NCBI GenBank assembly: GCA_941918925.1
Contig: OW799235.1
Location: 105,107,947-105,171,946, forward strand
From: Phyto melanocephala
Lineage: Eukaryota; Arthropoda; Insecta; Diptera; Rhinophoridae
Length of the DNA: 64,000 nt
Direction of reading: 5' to 3'
Position 1 is the stretch's first letter, and each line of letters starts with the position of its first letter. The notes under the pieces are model-generated. The model saw nothing but the letters and a program-made list of their open reading frames with translations, was not told the origin of the DNA and did no database searches. A program made the translations under genes and the position numbers. Shown here piece after piece: positions 34,295-46,298 of this stretch.

Positions 34295-37200
34295 CTTGAA
34301 TCAAATAAGACTCTAAAGTAAATCATTTGAAAATGAGTCTTCATTCATCATGAAAATTTAAATATTAAAAAAATAATAACAAAAAAAATTTTTCAGTCTT
34401 CCGTTAGAAGATTCTTTGCAATAGCCTACAGCCGGGTGTTGGTGCTTTTAAAGCTGGTAAACAAATTCAGGCTAATTGCAACACTTTTTTTATGGATAAA
34501 CCTTACATTTTACGAAATTAAGAAAAACTCAAATGATATCTGAGTGCATTTTTATATAAATTTTTGCGTTTTTTAATTTATGTTTCTTTTGCCTCTTATT
34601 AAAAAACACAAACATATTCTGTAATATTATCCGTATTAATTTTATAATTTTTTTTTTTTTTTTGGTTTAGTTAAAAAATTTACTAGATTCGAGATATTTT
34701 TTGCACTATTATTTAAAAAAGAACCCAATTGGCATTACTTTAAACAAGTAATTTCTTTAGAAAAATTTTCAATGTTTTTGCTATAAAATATTTGCTTTTA
34801 CTAAGACCTGAACTACTACTAAAATCTAGGGACCATTTTCTCATTTCAATAATAAAGCAATTCCAAATAAGAACTTCTTGTAATCATTAAATATTATTGC
34901 TCTTGTTTTGAGTGTTGTGCTACTTACTCCGTTAGTGGTAGTGATGATGACGACGTCAATGGTTGCTGATGATGATCATGATGATGTTATTATCGTTTTC
35001 ATGTTGTCTTACCTTTGTTAAACCTTTTTCTCTTAAACATAAGAATTTAAATGAATAAAAAAACATACAAAAAAACTCAGGGAAAATAAGACAAATGCCA
35101 GAAATTCATCGTCCTGTAAACGCATTTTAATAATAGTTTTTACTTCGTTATAATTTCTTAGGTGCCAGCAGTAGCGGAAGGTATTTGTTTCTTTAGAAAC
35201 GTTAAAAAAGAATTTTTTTCTTGTGTGGAATGAATTTAATTTTCAAGGTACTACTTTTGCAAGACATAAAATTGTATTCGTTTGTCTGTAAATGAAGAAA
35301 AACACTCTGACACTGCAACGGAAACGGAAGTGTATGCAAGAAAGACAGAAGTTATGGCATAAACATAAATGTAAGACGTATTCAGACATTCATACATACA
35401 GGATGGTTAAGGTGTCGTATTACGGTTTAGCTGTTTATGGCCAAATGCAATTTCTTAAAACATAAAATATTGAAATTTCAATACATTGTTTGTTCGTATA
35501 TGAATGTACATTAAAGCCTACCTCCTTACAAGGAGCAAAAAAGTTCGCTTTACACCTACAAATATAAAGTATTTTTTCAAAGCAATTTTCTTCACACACT
35601 AAAGAGGTCGCCTTTTTAAGTTTTTCTTGAAAATTTCTTTCGAAATTGTCAGGCAAAAATACTTAATAGTTGCATTCTTTCTTGGACAGTCTAATATATA
35701 AATATATATCGTACTCATAAGGGTTAGATATTATAATTGAGTTGTTTATTGAGTTCAAGGAGAAACTGTATATGAATTATAAAATAACAAGAAATTTAAA
35801 TCAGTTTCTACTATCAATGAAAAAAATAATATAAACAAAGAATTTTAAGAAAATATAATTATAAAAAAAAATTTTAAAATATACATTATTTAGTTGATTT
35901 AATCAAATTCATTCTGATTAAAATCTTGTCAATCATCCTGCGACTCTTGTTTTTATTATCATCACAATACCGTCAACACAAATTTACAGCAATGGATTAA
36001 GAAACAAACTGCAAGTGTGAGTTATATTTTTATATTATAAAAAAGAATCCTTATATTATATGTGAATGTTGTACCGATGTAGAATCTCTACAAGTCCAAC
36101 ACTAAAAAACTAACAGCTAAACCTAAACAAGAGCGGCAATTGTTGTGTTTAACGATAACGCTGAAGCAACAAACCTAAACAGGAGCGTCAACGTTGTGTA
36201 ATGAACACTAGTGTTACTTAAGAAAACTCACTAAATAGAAATAAAATACTGCAGACAACTTCAATACCTAATAGTGTTTTCACATATAAGATTTCAAAAA
36301 AACTTGGTTTTAATGTTAAAGCCAATCATTAAGACCTGATTTTACCATACAAAACAATTTCGCCTTAACTGTCTTAAAATCTTTTTTGGATTTGGTTTTA
36401 GGTATATGATATGAAATACAACATTGTTATCGATGTATTTTTTTTTAGTGCAGCCAAGTTAGAAATATTAAAAACAGCTCATAATGTAAAATTTTACAAC
36501 TGAAATAATTTAAATTCAAAAATAATTGAAGCAGCAGCAACAACACCAAAAGTATTGTGGCTCTATAATTTTAAAATATTCATTTCATTCTATTTTCGAA
36601 AAATTTTTCTTTTGTAGCGCATTTTTAAAGTTTGTTAGTTTTAAAAGTACTCCATAGAATACACTAATATACTCCATAATATACACTTATTTCCACGAGA
36701 AAATCAGCTGTTAATAATTTAAATGTTAAAACTTGGTTTAACATTGGTTTCTTTTTCGGTTTGCTTCATATAAATTGCAGACATGAGAATTTCTACCAGT
36801 TAAAAAACGTTTGTGCCTTGTTTAAGTTTGACCTTAAAGTTTTTGTATTTATAGCGTACTGTCAAGTGAAGTCTAAATGATGCCGTTTTGACACTAGTGT
36901 AGTTATACTTTTGGAAAAGTTTCAATTTTATGTTTACAGGATCGCAATGGTACATAGCATGTAGAATAGTCGTAATTTCTGCCTGGGTAGTTAAAAAAAT
37001 TTTTGACACATTCTTTTCTTTTTTTGCTTTTAAAATTTTACTCAAAATTTATAAGTAATTTATAAGAAAGTATAACTACTTTCTTATAAATGCTTGCGGA
37101 TATTGAAAAAAAAAAATATATGACAATTTTTAATTTTAAAAATATTTTTTTATTAACCCATTTACATCCTCTTTGCCAATTTGAGAATATTTTATTATCT

Positions 37201-38530
37201 CAGATTTATGACAAGATCGTTGGCTTTCTGAAATAAATTTTCACATTATTCATAAGCTAAAAGTTCAGGTATTATGTATAACGTTAAAAATTTTGTTTGC
37301 TTTCCCGGATATTGTTGAAAAAATCTTTAAAGTTTCACTATAAAGTCAGCTATTGATGTGGGTATAGTTTTCTGATTTTTTTATTCATAGGGAATATCAC
37401 TATAATTATGAATGTTGTTAATAAATTGAATAAATAACAAAACATTAACAAGTGTGAAAAATTAAATTTATATGATTTTATTTCCCTTGAAATGTTAATG
37501 TGACAATTTTAGTACAACGGGCATATGTGTAATAGTTGTTTGAATTATGCAAAAAAAAATTAAAAAAATCATATATGATTTACACGCATGCTCACATCAA
37601 TTTTAATATAGCATCAGTGCCTTATTGTGAAGTGTTTTTGCTATGAGAAAAAAATAACGGTTAGTGAAAAAAGGACATTATTCCGCAAAGCCGGGGTTAA
37701 CCTCCTTTCAAGAATTGGGTTGCAGCGAGTTCCTGTCAATACTGCTTCAACTTTCATATATATTTTGCATAAACAAACGAAAAGTCCAGCTAGCCATTAG
37801 AAAGTAAAGTAGCTAAAATCTTGCTTAACAAATTAGATACAAATTTTGCTAACAAAATATTTTTTTTCATCTTTTATACCAATTTTCAATTTCTTTGGGA
37901 ATGACGTGATATATACTATAAGGAAAAAACGTACAGGGAAGTACCCACTTCCAAAAGATAAAGTTATGTGGTGAAGAAGTCTAGAGCTGAGTTTTAATAC
38001 AGGTTCGATTCTTCTGGTTCGCTAGAGAGACAATTGAATCTGTACAATTGTAACAAACTGTGAATACTTTAAAATTACATTACTTTTCCAAAAATATAAT
38101 AAGGTCATGGGTGGTGTTAATAAGATGGACTAGTCTATTTTACTATGTATATAGATAGAATTAAAATATATGGAAAAAATTGTGCTGGGTTTTGTTCACA
38201 TATACGGTAGATATGTTAATGAAAAATACAGAGGATTCACGCAGCCTATAGAGAAGATAGCATGGTCCAATTACTAGATTTTATTTAGGCTAATTGTCAC
38301 TTTCGGCTCGTGTGTGGCCATCAATCGTTGAAAGTTTACGATAAGACGGACTTGATCCCATACTTGCTAAACTGCTAAATCATGTATGATTTTTTTTTTT
38401 TGCTCAAACAGAAAATGTTGTGGTTGAAAAAATGCAAAAATACAATTTTCACTTAAAAATTTGTTTCTAAAATTTCATACGACAGCTGATTTGCTACGAG
38501 TACCTTCTTAATCTGCCTTGAAATTTACTT
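34295..38530. other. AT-rich intronic stretch
   Basis: There is a GAT/GAC-rich patch (about 34940-34990). A diverged 30-bp direct repeat (AAACCTAAACARGAGCG...GTTGTGT) lies at 36119-36148 and 36171-36199. TTTTAG|GTATAT at about 36400 is a weak second candidate for recursive splicing. Frames at 35435-35656 and 36800-37045 have no recognisable domain. Confidence 0.45.
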
Positions 38531-39087
38531 AAGGGTAGTTGATTTTGAATAAAACACAAATTATTTAGAATTAATTGTCATTTCTTTTTATAATTATAAT
38601 ATTAGTATGGTTCAATTATGTATGAAACAAAATATCGGTAAATTGCTGCCGCGATCTCTCCATCCGACAGTCCACATTTTCAATGACAATGTTGATGTTC
38701 AATTGTTGGTCACGATGATGAGTCGAGGTTGACTGCAATGTTTTCCGTTCAGTGAACAATCAAAGTATTCACAGATGTTTACACATTTCATACAGACCTG
38801 TTTTGCTTAAAATTTAAAAATTTTTCACAATTCTCCCGATTGTTGATGAATTTGAACGATTATGTTGACCAAAAGAATCACGAAGTGCATGAAATGCATT
38901 TTGATTTTAACGCTCAATTTTATAATAAGCCTGAATAGCTTTAACGTATTGCTCGATTGTGTATCTTTCCATGGTTCACATTAAGTTAGTTTGAAATTGA
39001 GAAGTGTCAAATGAAATGCAAAAAAAAAAACTTGACGTTTAGGTGTGGTTCACATTCAACATCGGCCCTAAGAATTAAACCACCCTT
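38531..39087 (-). mobile_element. Mariner-derived ~600-bp MITE, solo copy
   Basis: Ends AAGGGTAGTTGATT and (inverted) AAGGGTGGTTTAATTC are next to TA on the right. On the minus strand an ATG near 38970 opens MERYTIEQYVKAIQAYYK, then NQNAFHALRDSFGQHNRSN and SSTIGRIVKNF, the N-terminal helix-turn-helix part of a mariner/IS630-type transposase. The sequence then jumps straight to a C-terminal remnant, so it is an internal-deletion derivative of an autonomous element. The same derivative sits inside copies B, C and D of the hairpin-start repeat. Confidence 0.8.
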
Positions 39088-40713
39088 TATATAAAAATTT
39101 GTTCATGTGGTCTAAATGGGTTAAAATATATACTACCTTATTTTAATACAAAATACATGTTATGTTTTTCTCAGATGGCTTATTAAGTATTTTCCATAAT
39201 TTAATATGCCTCTGTCTATAAAGTAAATTTATTTAAAAAGATGTAAATATTTTCTTTCTTCCAAATTAACGAATTTTGTTTATTTACACTTATATAAAAG
39301 AGTACCTTCGATTCGTTCCAACCAATTTAGAAACTTTTTGTATTTATTTGGAAAAAAAATTTCCGTTTTACATAAAAGTTAAAAAAAAAAACAACCCAAA
39401 TATTTTCTCATCTTAGTTTCTAGGAAAAGACGTTTCGTATTACGCTTAATTAAAACTGACCCTCATTGTCTGTGACTAAGGGGCTGAAAATGGGTGGCTA
39501 AATACCAGCAGCAGAAATATTATTGTTGACTCTTTATCCGATAATGTTGTTTACTCATTACCAGGGTGTTCTTACTCCAACCACAACATTAACAAATAAA
39601 AGCAAAAGGAAACTTTAAAAAAAGTCTAAAGGTTTGCGTTCGTTAAGTTTTATAAGCCAGAGATAAAGTTATTTAGCATTTTTTGTTTGTTTTTGTTTTG
39701 TAGTTTAATTTTGTTTTAATTTTTCACTTTTCATTTTGATTAAATCGTATAATAAAACGATTTTGCCACATTTAGTTGTGATGATACAGATAATGCGGCG
39801 GGTTGAGAAGCTTGTGATAGTGATTTTAGAGGTGTTGGTATGACAAGTGTTTTATAGGCACGGTATAACATTAAATGCGACCATTTAAATAATATTGCGT
39901 ACAAACAAGCATTACAAAAGTAATGAAATATGTATCATATATATGCGAGGATACAAACATAATTATGTATATAATAATGTATACATCATTTCGTGTATAC
40001 TATGTCTTTACATTTTAGCAGCAAAACAATGAAAGTTTTAAGTAGCAGAGTTATAAAATGTCTTACTACGTGCTTTTAAGGAATGTAAAATATATGTGTA
40101 TGTGTTTCTGTTTTGCCGCTCGGTCTGGTAAGCTCTCTCTTATTTAATTAAAAAATAAAATCAAAAAATTATCAAAATGATTTGAAAGTAACTTGGCAGC
40201 AACTTGATTATTTTATGAAAGAAATATACAAAATATTATTTATCATTATTTAAAAAAGTTAAGAATATTTTATTTTTTATTTTTTTTTTCAGTTTAAATG
40301 TAATAGTCTCAAATATTTTTTTTAATCCTGGTAAAGGAGACGCGGAAACTTAGAGACGGATGAAGAGTTTTTTTAATCATCTCTAAATTTCTACCACAGG
40401 CATACAGCTGTAAACTATTTTATTTATTTTATAGTATTGTCTAGAAGGGTCACGCTTTTGGACATATTTTTATCATGGCATACAATTATCCTATTTCGAA
40501 ATTAAATGTAAATTACAGAAACAGATAATAAGGTTAGTGGGCATCAATACCATTTATGTTAAACAATTACGCAGAATTGAGCCAGGTAATGATATGCAGT
40601 TTGAATAGCTGTCTCCTTCTACGATAATAGTTTAGATTTTCTAAAATAAATTCAATTCATCTTAAAATAGGTGTCGTTTCAGCTCTTAAGAAGTATAAGA
40701 TTACTTAATGATT
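39088..40713. other. AT-rich intronic stretch
   Basis: No exon is supported. Around 40430-40600 a plus-strand frame, broken, ends in KLQKQIIRLVGINT, faintly like a LINE reverse transcriptase C-terminus; too little to call. Confidence 0.4.
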
Positions 40714-41833
40714 ACACGCAAAGAAAAACCATGGTTACGACATGATCACGACGGTCATATTATATACTCTAAAACAATATTTGGTTGTCGAAATCAAGAA
40801 ATAGTAATTATACCCGCCACCAAAAAAATGGTGGGGGTATACTCATTTTGTCATTCCGTTTGTAACACATAGAAATATCCATTTGAGACCCCATAAAGTA
40901 TATATATATCTGAATTGATGACGATCTAACTATGTCTATCCGTTTGTCCGTCTGTCCGTCTGTTGAAAGCACGATAGAGGTCGCACCGAAAGAGCTAGGG
41001 GGCTCAAATTTTGCCAGAATCTTTCTTATAGACAAGGTTTGTTTGGTATTGAATGGCCTAAATTGGAATATAAGGAAGAGAGTTATAGCTCGAAAAGCAA
41101 GACTAGGTCGAAAAAACCGTGTCCTTCGAACATCGAATAAAATAGAATTGTGTCCAAACGCGTTAACCTAGACTCATGAAACTTTAAATATATATTTCCT
41201 GAGTAAAAACAATATTTTTCCCCAAAAATCATTTAAATCTATCTCTTAGGAGAGGAGTTATCGATCAAAATGTACGAAAATTTATACCGCACAGTGTATT
41301 TTTCGGTATATTTAAAAACAAAAACGTTATAAAAGCAACAAAATTTGATGTATATTCCATATAACGTTTTACCTAAAATTCATATAATTTCTCTATTAAT
41401 AAAGATTTTGGAATAATAAAGGGCTATATTGAAACACCTAAGTGGTACTCATTCGCAAAAACAACTTTGACATGCCTACTATAACGCCCACTTTTCACGT
41501 TATCTACCGTTAATGAAATTTAAAAGCTCATAAAACCGCCAAAATAAGTGGTATTATGATAAAATTTGCTACGTATATCTCCCTAGGCAATATCATTACT
41601 GTGCCGAAAAACTAAGGTGCCAGGCCCACTTTTACGCCCACCTCCCATATAACGTTTTAACTAAAATTCATATAATTTCTCTATTGACAAAGTTTTTGGG
41701 AAAATTAAGGACTATATTGAAATATCTAAGTTGTATTTATTAGCAGAAACTTTATTGACACGCCTACTTTAACGCCCATTGTCACTAAAAGACTAAATTT
41801 ACGAAAACATTTTACTATCATATCGAAGTTATT

Positions 41834-42430
41834 AAGGGTGGTTACATTTTTTTTTTACATATTTATTTATTTATTTATTGATAACAAATAATCAATCGAG
41901 CCTATAAGGCCGTATACAATTGATTGATTGATTTTAAGGGCCGGTTTTGATTTTAAATAAAGCACAAATTATTTAAGAAATTATTATCATTTCTTTTTAT
42001 AATGATAATAATATGGTTCAATTATGTATTTAACAAAATATCGGCCAAATGGCCCCCCCATCCTTAGCGCCACTAGTCTATCTGATGGTAAAAATTTTCA
42101 ATGACAATGTTGATGTTCAATTGTTGGGCATGATGATGAGTCGAGGTTGACTTCTTTTTTGCCACACTATCGCAAAAACCAGCCAAGGTTCCCATTCAAC
42201 GAATCATGTTGATCAAAACAATTATGAAGTGCACAAAATGCATTTTGATTTGAACGCCCATTTTTATAAAAAACCTGAAAAACTTTAAAGCGTTGCTAAT
42301 TTTCGTATCTTTCCACGGATCAAATTGAGTAAGTTTTAGATTGTAAAATGTCAAATGAAATGCAGAAAACAAATTTAAAGACTAGGTGTAGTTCACCTTC
42401 AACATGGGCCCTTAAAATTTTACCACCCTC
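41834..42430 (-). mobile_element. Mariner-derived ~600-bp MITE inside copy B
   Basis: Ends AAGGGTGGTTACATTT and (inverted) GAGGGTGGTAAAATTTTAAG lie between TA dinucleotides. Remnants of the same deleted transposase are readable in inverted orientation. It sits at the TA that is empty in copy A. Confidence 0.8.
41856..41940 (-). mobile_element. Short LINE 3'-tail insert
   Basis: About 85 bp absent from the other MITE copies starts with (ATTT)n and runs through AATCGAGCCTATAAGGCCGT to a TTGATTGATTGATT end. An A-rich simple tail read on the minus strand fits a severely 5'-truncated retrotransposon 3' end. Confidence 0.5.
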
Positions 42431-43097
42431 TACAAAGAAAGTGATACATATTTTCTTATAAAGAGATTATTCCATAGCGTTTAACAAAATAATAAATATT
42501 GTGCTTTAAATGTACACAAAATTGGTGGTGGGTATAAAAGATTCGGCACAGCCGAATATAATTCTCTTACTTGTTTTTATTTGATTTCATAATATATTTT
42601 GTCACGATAATCAAGCATTAGTTTGAATGTTATCATTTAATGTTTACTTTTCGTAAAAATTTCAAAATGGTTATCATTTAAAATAGTATGATTTAAAAAA
42701 ATTAATTTGACGAAAATAAAATTATATTCAAAAGCATTAAAAATTACAAATAATCATTAAGTAGTAGGTGAGACAACAGTATGATTACAAATTAATCAAG
42801 CTATGATTTTTTTTATAATAATTTGATTTCAACTGTTTTTCTTCTTGTTAAATAAAATTTTTATTATTTTAAAAGTTTTATATGTCAAAAATGTACACAA
42901 AATTTTTTTAAAAATTGAAGAAACTTCAAAATCAACAAGAAAATGTAAAAAAATGTAGTCATATATATGATTATTGCTTGATACTTTAATTAAACATAAT
43001 AATGATAACTGGTAACCATTATATGTTTAAACCACCAGCATGCAATTAACAGTATGTTGCTCTTAGATTTACCACTACCATGTTTTTTCTATGCGTG

Positions 43098-43484
43098 TAT
43101 TATAATTTACAGACAGATATATGTATGTATTTACCTAAGAAACGTGCTGGATTGTTATTGATAATACAAGGGTGAAGTTAGGGTTACACGATTGTGCTAT
43201 TTACGTTAATTTAAATGCTAAAGGTCGGAAGTTTTTTTGACAGAAAACAACAATTTTTAAAGTAATTCTAATAGAGGTTTAGCTACGTTTACTGTTTAGG
43301 AAACCAAATAGTCTGGGGAGAATGCATACTTATTGTTAATGGCTAGTTATGCCTACGATTAAAAAAACAAGCTCAGTACAAACAGTGTAACGAATAAACT
43401 AACGAATAAGCTAAATAAAAAGTGTCGAGTCATTAAGATGTTAGCAGCACAAATTAATTTACTTAATATCATACCGGGAGTGTT
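43098..43484. other. Non-coding stretch
   Basis: No gene or element end is supported apart from the SINE border on its right. Confidence 0.4.
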
Positions 43485-43732
43485 GGAATTTTTATAACCT
43501 AACAACCTGGTAGGTAGGTAAGGCTGGTGCAAAGCTACCCTCACACCCTCACCTGGAGGCCATTACGGTACATTGTGGCAACCTAATATAGAAATAAACA
43601 GAAGACCTGAAATAGTTAGAATAGAAGAGAAAGAGAAGTAGACCAGTCCAGAGTCTCTGGTGGGAATCGAACCCGCAACCCCCAAACTAACAGACCAGCA
43701 CACTACTGACAAATCCACTGGGGCACGCTTGC
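43485..43732 (-). mobile_element. tRNA-derived SINE
   Basis: On the minus strand, a perfect RNA polymerase III B box GGTTCGATTCC (forward 43663-43673) follows, about 40 nt after, an A-box-like TGCCCCAGTGG (forward 43715-43725). The spacing is that of a tRNA head. GGTTGCGGGTTCGATTCCCA forms the T-arm. A non-tRNA body follows, with CACCAGAGACTCTGGACTGG and, further on, CCTCCAGGTGAGGGTGTGAG. The opposite strand gives a GIEPATP peptide, a common translation artefact of such SINEs. The exact 3' end and target duplication are not clear. It is not a functional tRNA, as no acceptor stem pairing is visible. Confidence 0.65.
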
Positions 43733-44192
43733 TTAGAATAACTATTGTAGAAATTTTTTTTAACATAAAACACTACAAAATAAGATTTATAATGCCAGTG
43801 TTCAGCATTGTCTTATACAGGAACCGCAACGATTATGAGTTCTATCAAAAAAGTTATTTTATAGCAGTTATTTTGTAACTTAAAATATAAAAGTCCACAT
43901 ATAACAATTATTTTTCAACATAAAAATAAGAGCTATAATGATACCTTTGAAAAGAGAGTTTAAAGGCCATCATAAAAAAATATTTTTTTTTGGTAGCAAA
44001 TAAAACTGATATGAGGAGATTTATTTTATGCGTCAGAAAATAAAACTCATTTAATGTAAATAACTTTTAATTTTATATTTACTATAAGTTATAAGTGAAT
44101 ATAAGTCTCTATTCCAATATTAATAATTTGTAATTTGTATATACGTAATTTGTTTAAATAGTGGTAAGTATACAGCTAATATCATTGCTCAG

Positions 44193-45099
44193 TAAGAGCG
44201 TGTTTACATGAAGAGATATGTCGCAGGGACATGTCCCATGCGACACGAGTTTGGTGGTGAGGGGTGCGGCGTTGAGTACGGGGTAGCAATTGTCGCACGT
44301 TTTGTGAATTTGAGGGGACAAATTTGACATTTCTCTTTTACATCTTTCGTTCTCTTGTATTCTTGTCATGTTATGTGCGACCGGTGTTGCCAGACTGATA
44401 TTTTATGAAATTTGCCAAAAAAAAAAAAATGAAATATCCAATGAAAGATCATTTATTAGAAATAACAAAAACCGCTTTTCTCTTGCTCTAACCTCCATGG
44501 TTTTTCCCACTCCTTTCGTCTTCTTTTATTCGGTAAACTATTTGCGTTTTTATAGCATTTTAGCAAATTAAAAATTATTTATATATTTTCAGCATCATCT
44601 AGATCTAACTCTTCAACAGCCAGTTCAGTTAGGTCAACAATTTTGTTAAAATTACTTGAACGTTTTTATAGTTTCAATATAAATTCTTATTAATAGTAGT
44701 TATTTTTTATATGTTCAATATTTTTTCTATGTTTGTCAGTTTGTGTAAAATTATCAAGACGAAAAGATAATAAAAAATAATTTTAAATTTCTTCAATAAT
44801 TACTTCTTTAGAAATATCAGCCATTATGTTTCTTGAAATTTATTTAATTTTGCTTTTTTAAATACTTGTATTGCTTCTGCTACTGTTGATCAATTATAAA
44901 TTGTATATGTATGGCAGCCCTTCTTACGAATGAAGGGATAAAAAGAATTAGTTAATTTAACGACAAAAAGTCGCTTTGTCCCTGCAACAAAATCCCTTCA
45001 TATAAACGCAAGAAAATTTTAGAAGGGACACCAAAAGAAAATTCAAGCCAACGCAAGCAGAGTCGCAGGGACATGTCCCTTCGAGTAAACTAGCTCTTA
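44193..45099. mobile_element. TIR DNA element, 907 bp
   Basis: The left end TAAGAGCGTGTTTACATGAA and inverted right end TAAGAGCTAGTTTACTCGAA stay alike into GGGACATGTC. Near each end sits GTCGCAGGGACATGTCCC; on the left it extends to a near-perfect palindrome at 44220-44244 with one bulged A. The superfamily is unclear and no target duplication was found. Open frames across both ends are shadows. Confidence 0.65.
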
Positions 45100-45430
45100 G
45101 CGTTTCTCCCGATGAATCATTATGGCATTCACCACCGGCATGACAGTATCCACATACATACAAATAAAGTACCAATAGTACAAAAGGGTGAATTAATGTG
45201 AATTAATGAGAAGTACCATTAAAAATCATGCTCGTTGAATTGAATAAATAAATTAATATGCCTATTCACTGTTGTCCTTAATTTAAAAGTGTCCTAAATT
45301 AAAATTTTCTAAAATAATAACATATACAATATATACTACTGCAAACGTCCCTTCATAAATAAGTGTGATATATAAAAAATTTTTCAGACATTTTATGAAT
45401 TTAACTGTGATTGGAATGTGTTTCTAGCTG
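45100..45430. other. Non-coding stretch
   Basis: Nothing recognisable between the two flanking elements. Confidence 0.4.
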
Positions 45431-45838
45431 GCCAAGCCCGTCGCGAGTTGCTACGCCCATTAGTGAATTAAAATGCATTCTGAATTTTAATTGAATATCA
45501 AGTGCAAGACTAAAACTTTTCTAACCAAGAAATTGTATAGTCATAATAGCTCAATATGTGTGTGCAGAATTTCAGAAAAATCGATTTAGTGCAAGTAGCT
45601 AAAAATGATAACTTATTTCTTATGGGCGTGGCACTGCCTATTTTTCTAATCACGAAATTGTATAATCATGAGAACTCAATATGTGTGCAAAATTTCAGAA
45701 AAATCGGTCAAGCGCAAGTAGATAAAAATTATAACTTTTACCACCCATAAACACTCCCTGGAATGTGTACAACAACTTGCCAAAGTTTGAGTCCGAGTTT
45801 TGGAGTCTAACACACACAGAATTTCACTTTTATATATA
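45431..45838 (+). repeat. Dispersed repeat with GGGCGTGGC units, short copy
   Basis: It starts AAGCCCGTCGCGAGTTGCTA and ends ACACAGAATTTCACTTTTAT in a TA run. It contains about two CACGAAATTGTATAATCATG...CAATATGTGTGCAAAATTTC units. It is a shorter relative of 15700-16475. Confidence 0.75.
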
Positions 45839-45856
45839 TAGGTTTGGATTTTATAG

Positions 45857-46230
45857 ATGTGACAGCGAATAGAGAAAGGGACCTAAGGGTAAAAAAAACA
45901 ATTTGCACTTTTTTTTTTTTTTGATGCGGACAACCTCTGAGCATCGAATGAAACCGATCCCATGCCCTAAAAAGTGTTCCCTCCCAGAGATATACGCGTT
46001 TTATATAAGTGAAGCCGAAAATAGAAAGGGACCTAACGGTATAATTTATTTATTTTCATTTTTTCCCCTACTAAATTAACAAAATAACTTGATTTTACGA
46101 AACTAAAGAAAATTAGTTTCTTTCTTATGAACAATTTAAAAGAATAGAAAAATCATTTAAACTTTAAAATGGCTATTCTGAACAAAACCTGTTTTTACCC
46201 TTAGGTCCCTTTCTCTATGCGCTGTCACAT
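45857..46230. mobile_element. TIR DNA element, 374 bp, 38-bp near-perfect ends
   Basis: Both ends read ATGTGACAGCG(A/C)ATAGAG then AAAGGGACCTAAGGGTAAAA when oriented inward, with 37 of 38 bases identical. ATAG flanks both sides (45853-45856, 46231-46234) and may be a 4-bp duplication. A partial third copy of the end motif, AAAGGGACCTAACGGTAT, lies inside (46009-46042). No coding. Confidence 0.8.
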
Positions 46231-46298
46231 ATAGAGATCCAGGTACCCTCTACAAATATTGTTAGCTCTCGCTTTATAAAAAAACACATTAAGATAAA

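Larger units (their letters stand above)
40808..42573 (-). mobile_element. Hairpin-start repeat, copy B
   Basis: In inverted orientation it begins TTATACCCGCCACCAAAAAA and ends with GGTGGTGGGTATAAAAG, then the GATTCGGC-ACA-GCCGAAT hairpin and CTCTTACTTG. It contains the GTCCGTCTGTCCGTCTGTTG run and one 287-bp internal unit (about 41395-41690). The ~600-bp MITE interrupts it at 41832-42432. Comparison with intact CACGC-end MITEs shows no clear target duplication at its own borders. Confidence 0.8.
40715..43097 (-). mobile_element. CACGC-end MITE, copy 2, split by copy B
   Basis: Left end CACGCAAAGAAAAACCATGG; right end inverted CACGCATAGAAAAAACATGG. TA lies on both sides (40713-40714 and 43098-43099). 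Its two halves (40715-40807 and about 42574-43097) match the uninterrupted copies at 25.1 and 49.9 kb in inverted orientation. Copy B of the hairpin-start repeat lies between the halves. Confidence 0.8.

Noticed and set aside
35395..35420. AGGATGGTTAAGGTG as a MITE end
   Set aside because: It resembles the AAGGGTGGTTAA terminal repeat, but no partner end or body was found.
36395..36410. TTTTAG|GTATAT as another recursive splice site
   Set aside because: The pyrimidine tract is interrupted by purines and the acceptor lacks the usual C before AG.
40430..40600. Possible LINE RT C-terminus (KLQKQIIRLVG)
   Set aside because: Only a few residues fit and the frame is broken on both sides.
40932..41171. 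79-codon frame with RLSVCPSVE
   Set aside because: It is the translation of the GTCCGTCTGTCC run of repeat copy B; similar frames occur in copies C and D.
43660..43878. 72-codon plus frame starting with GIEPATP
   Set aside because: This is the antisense translation of the SINE tRNA head, a common artefact, not a gene.
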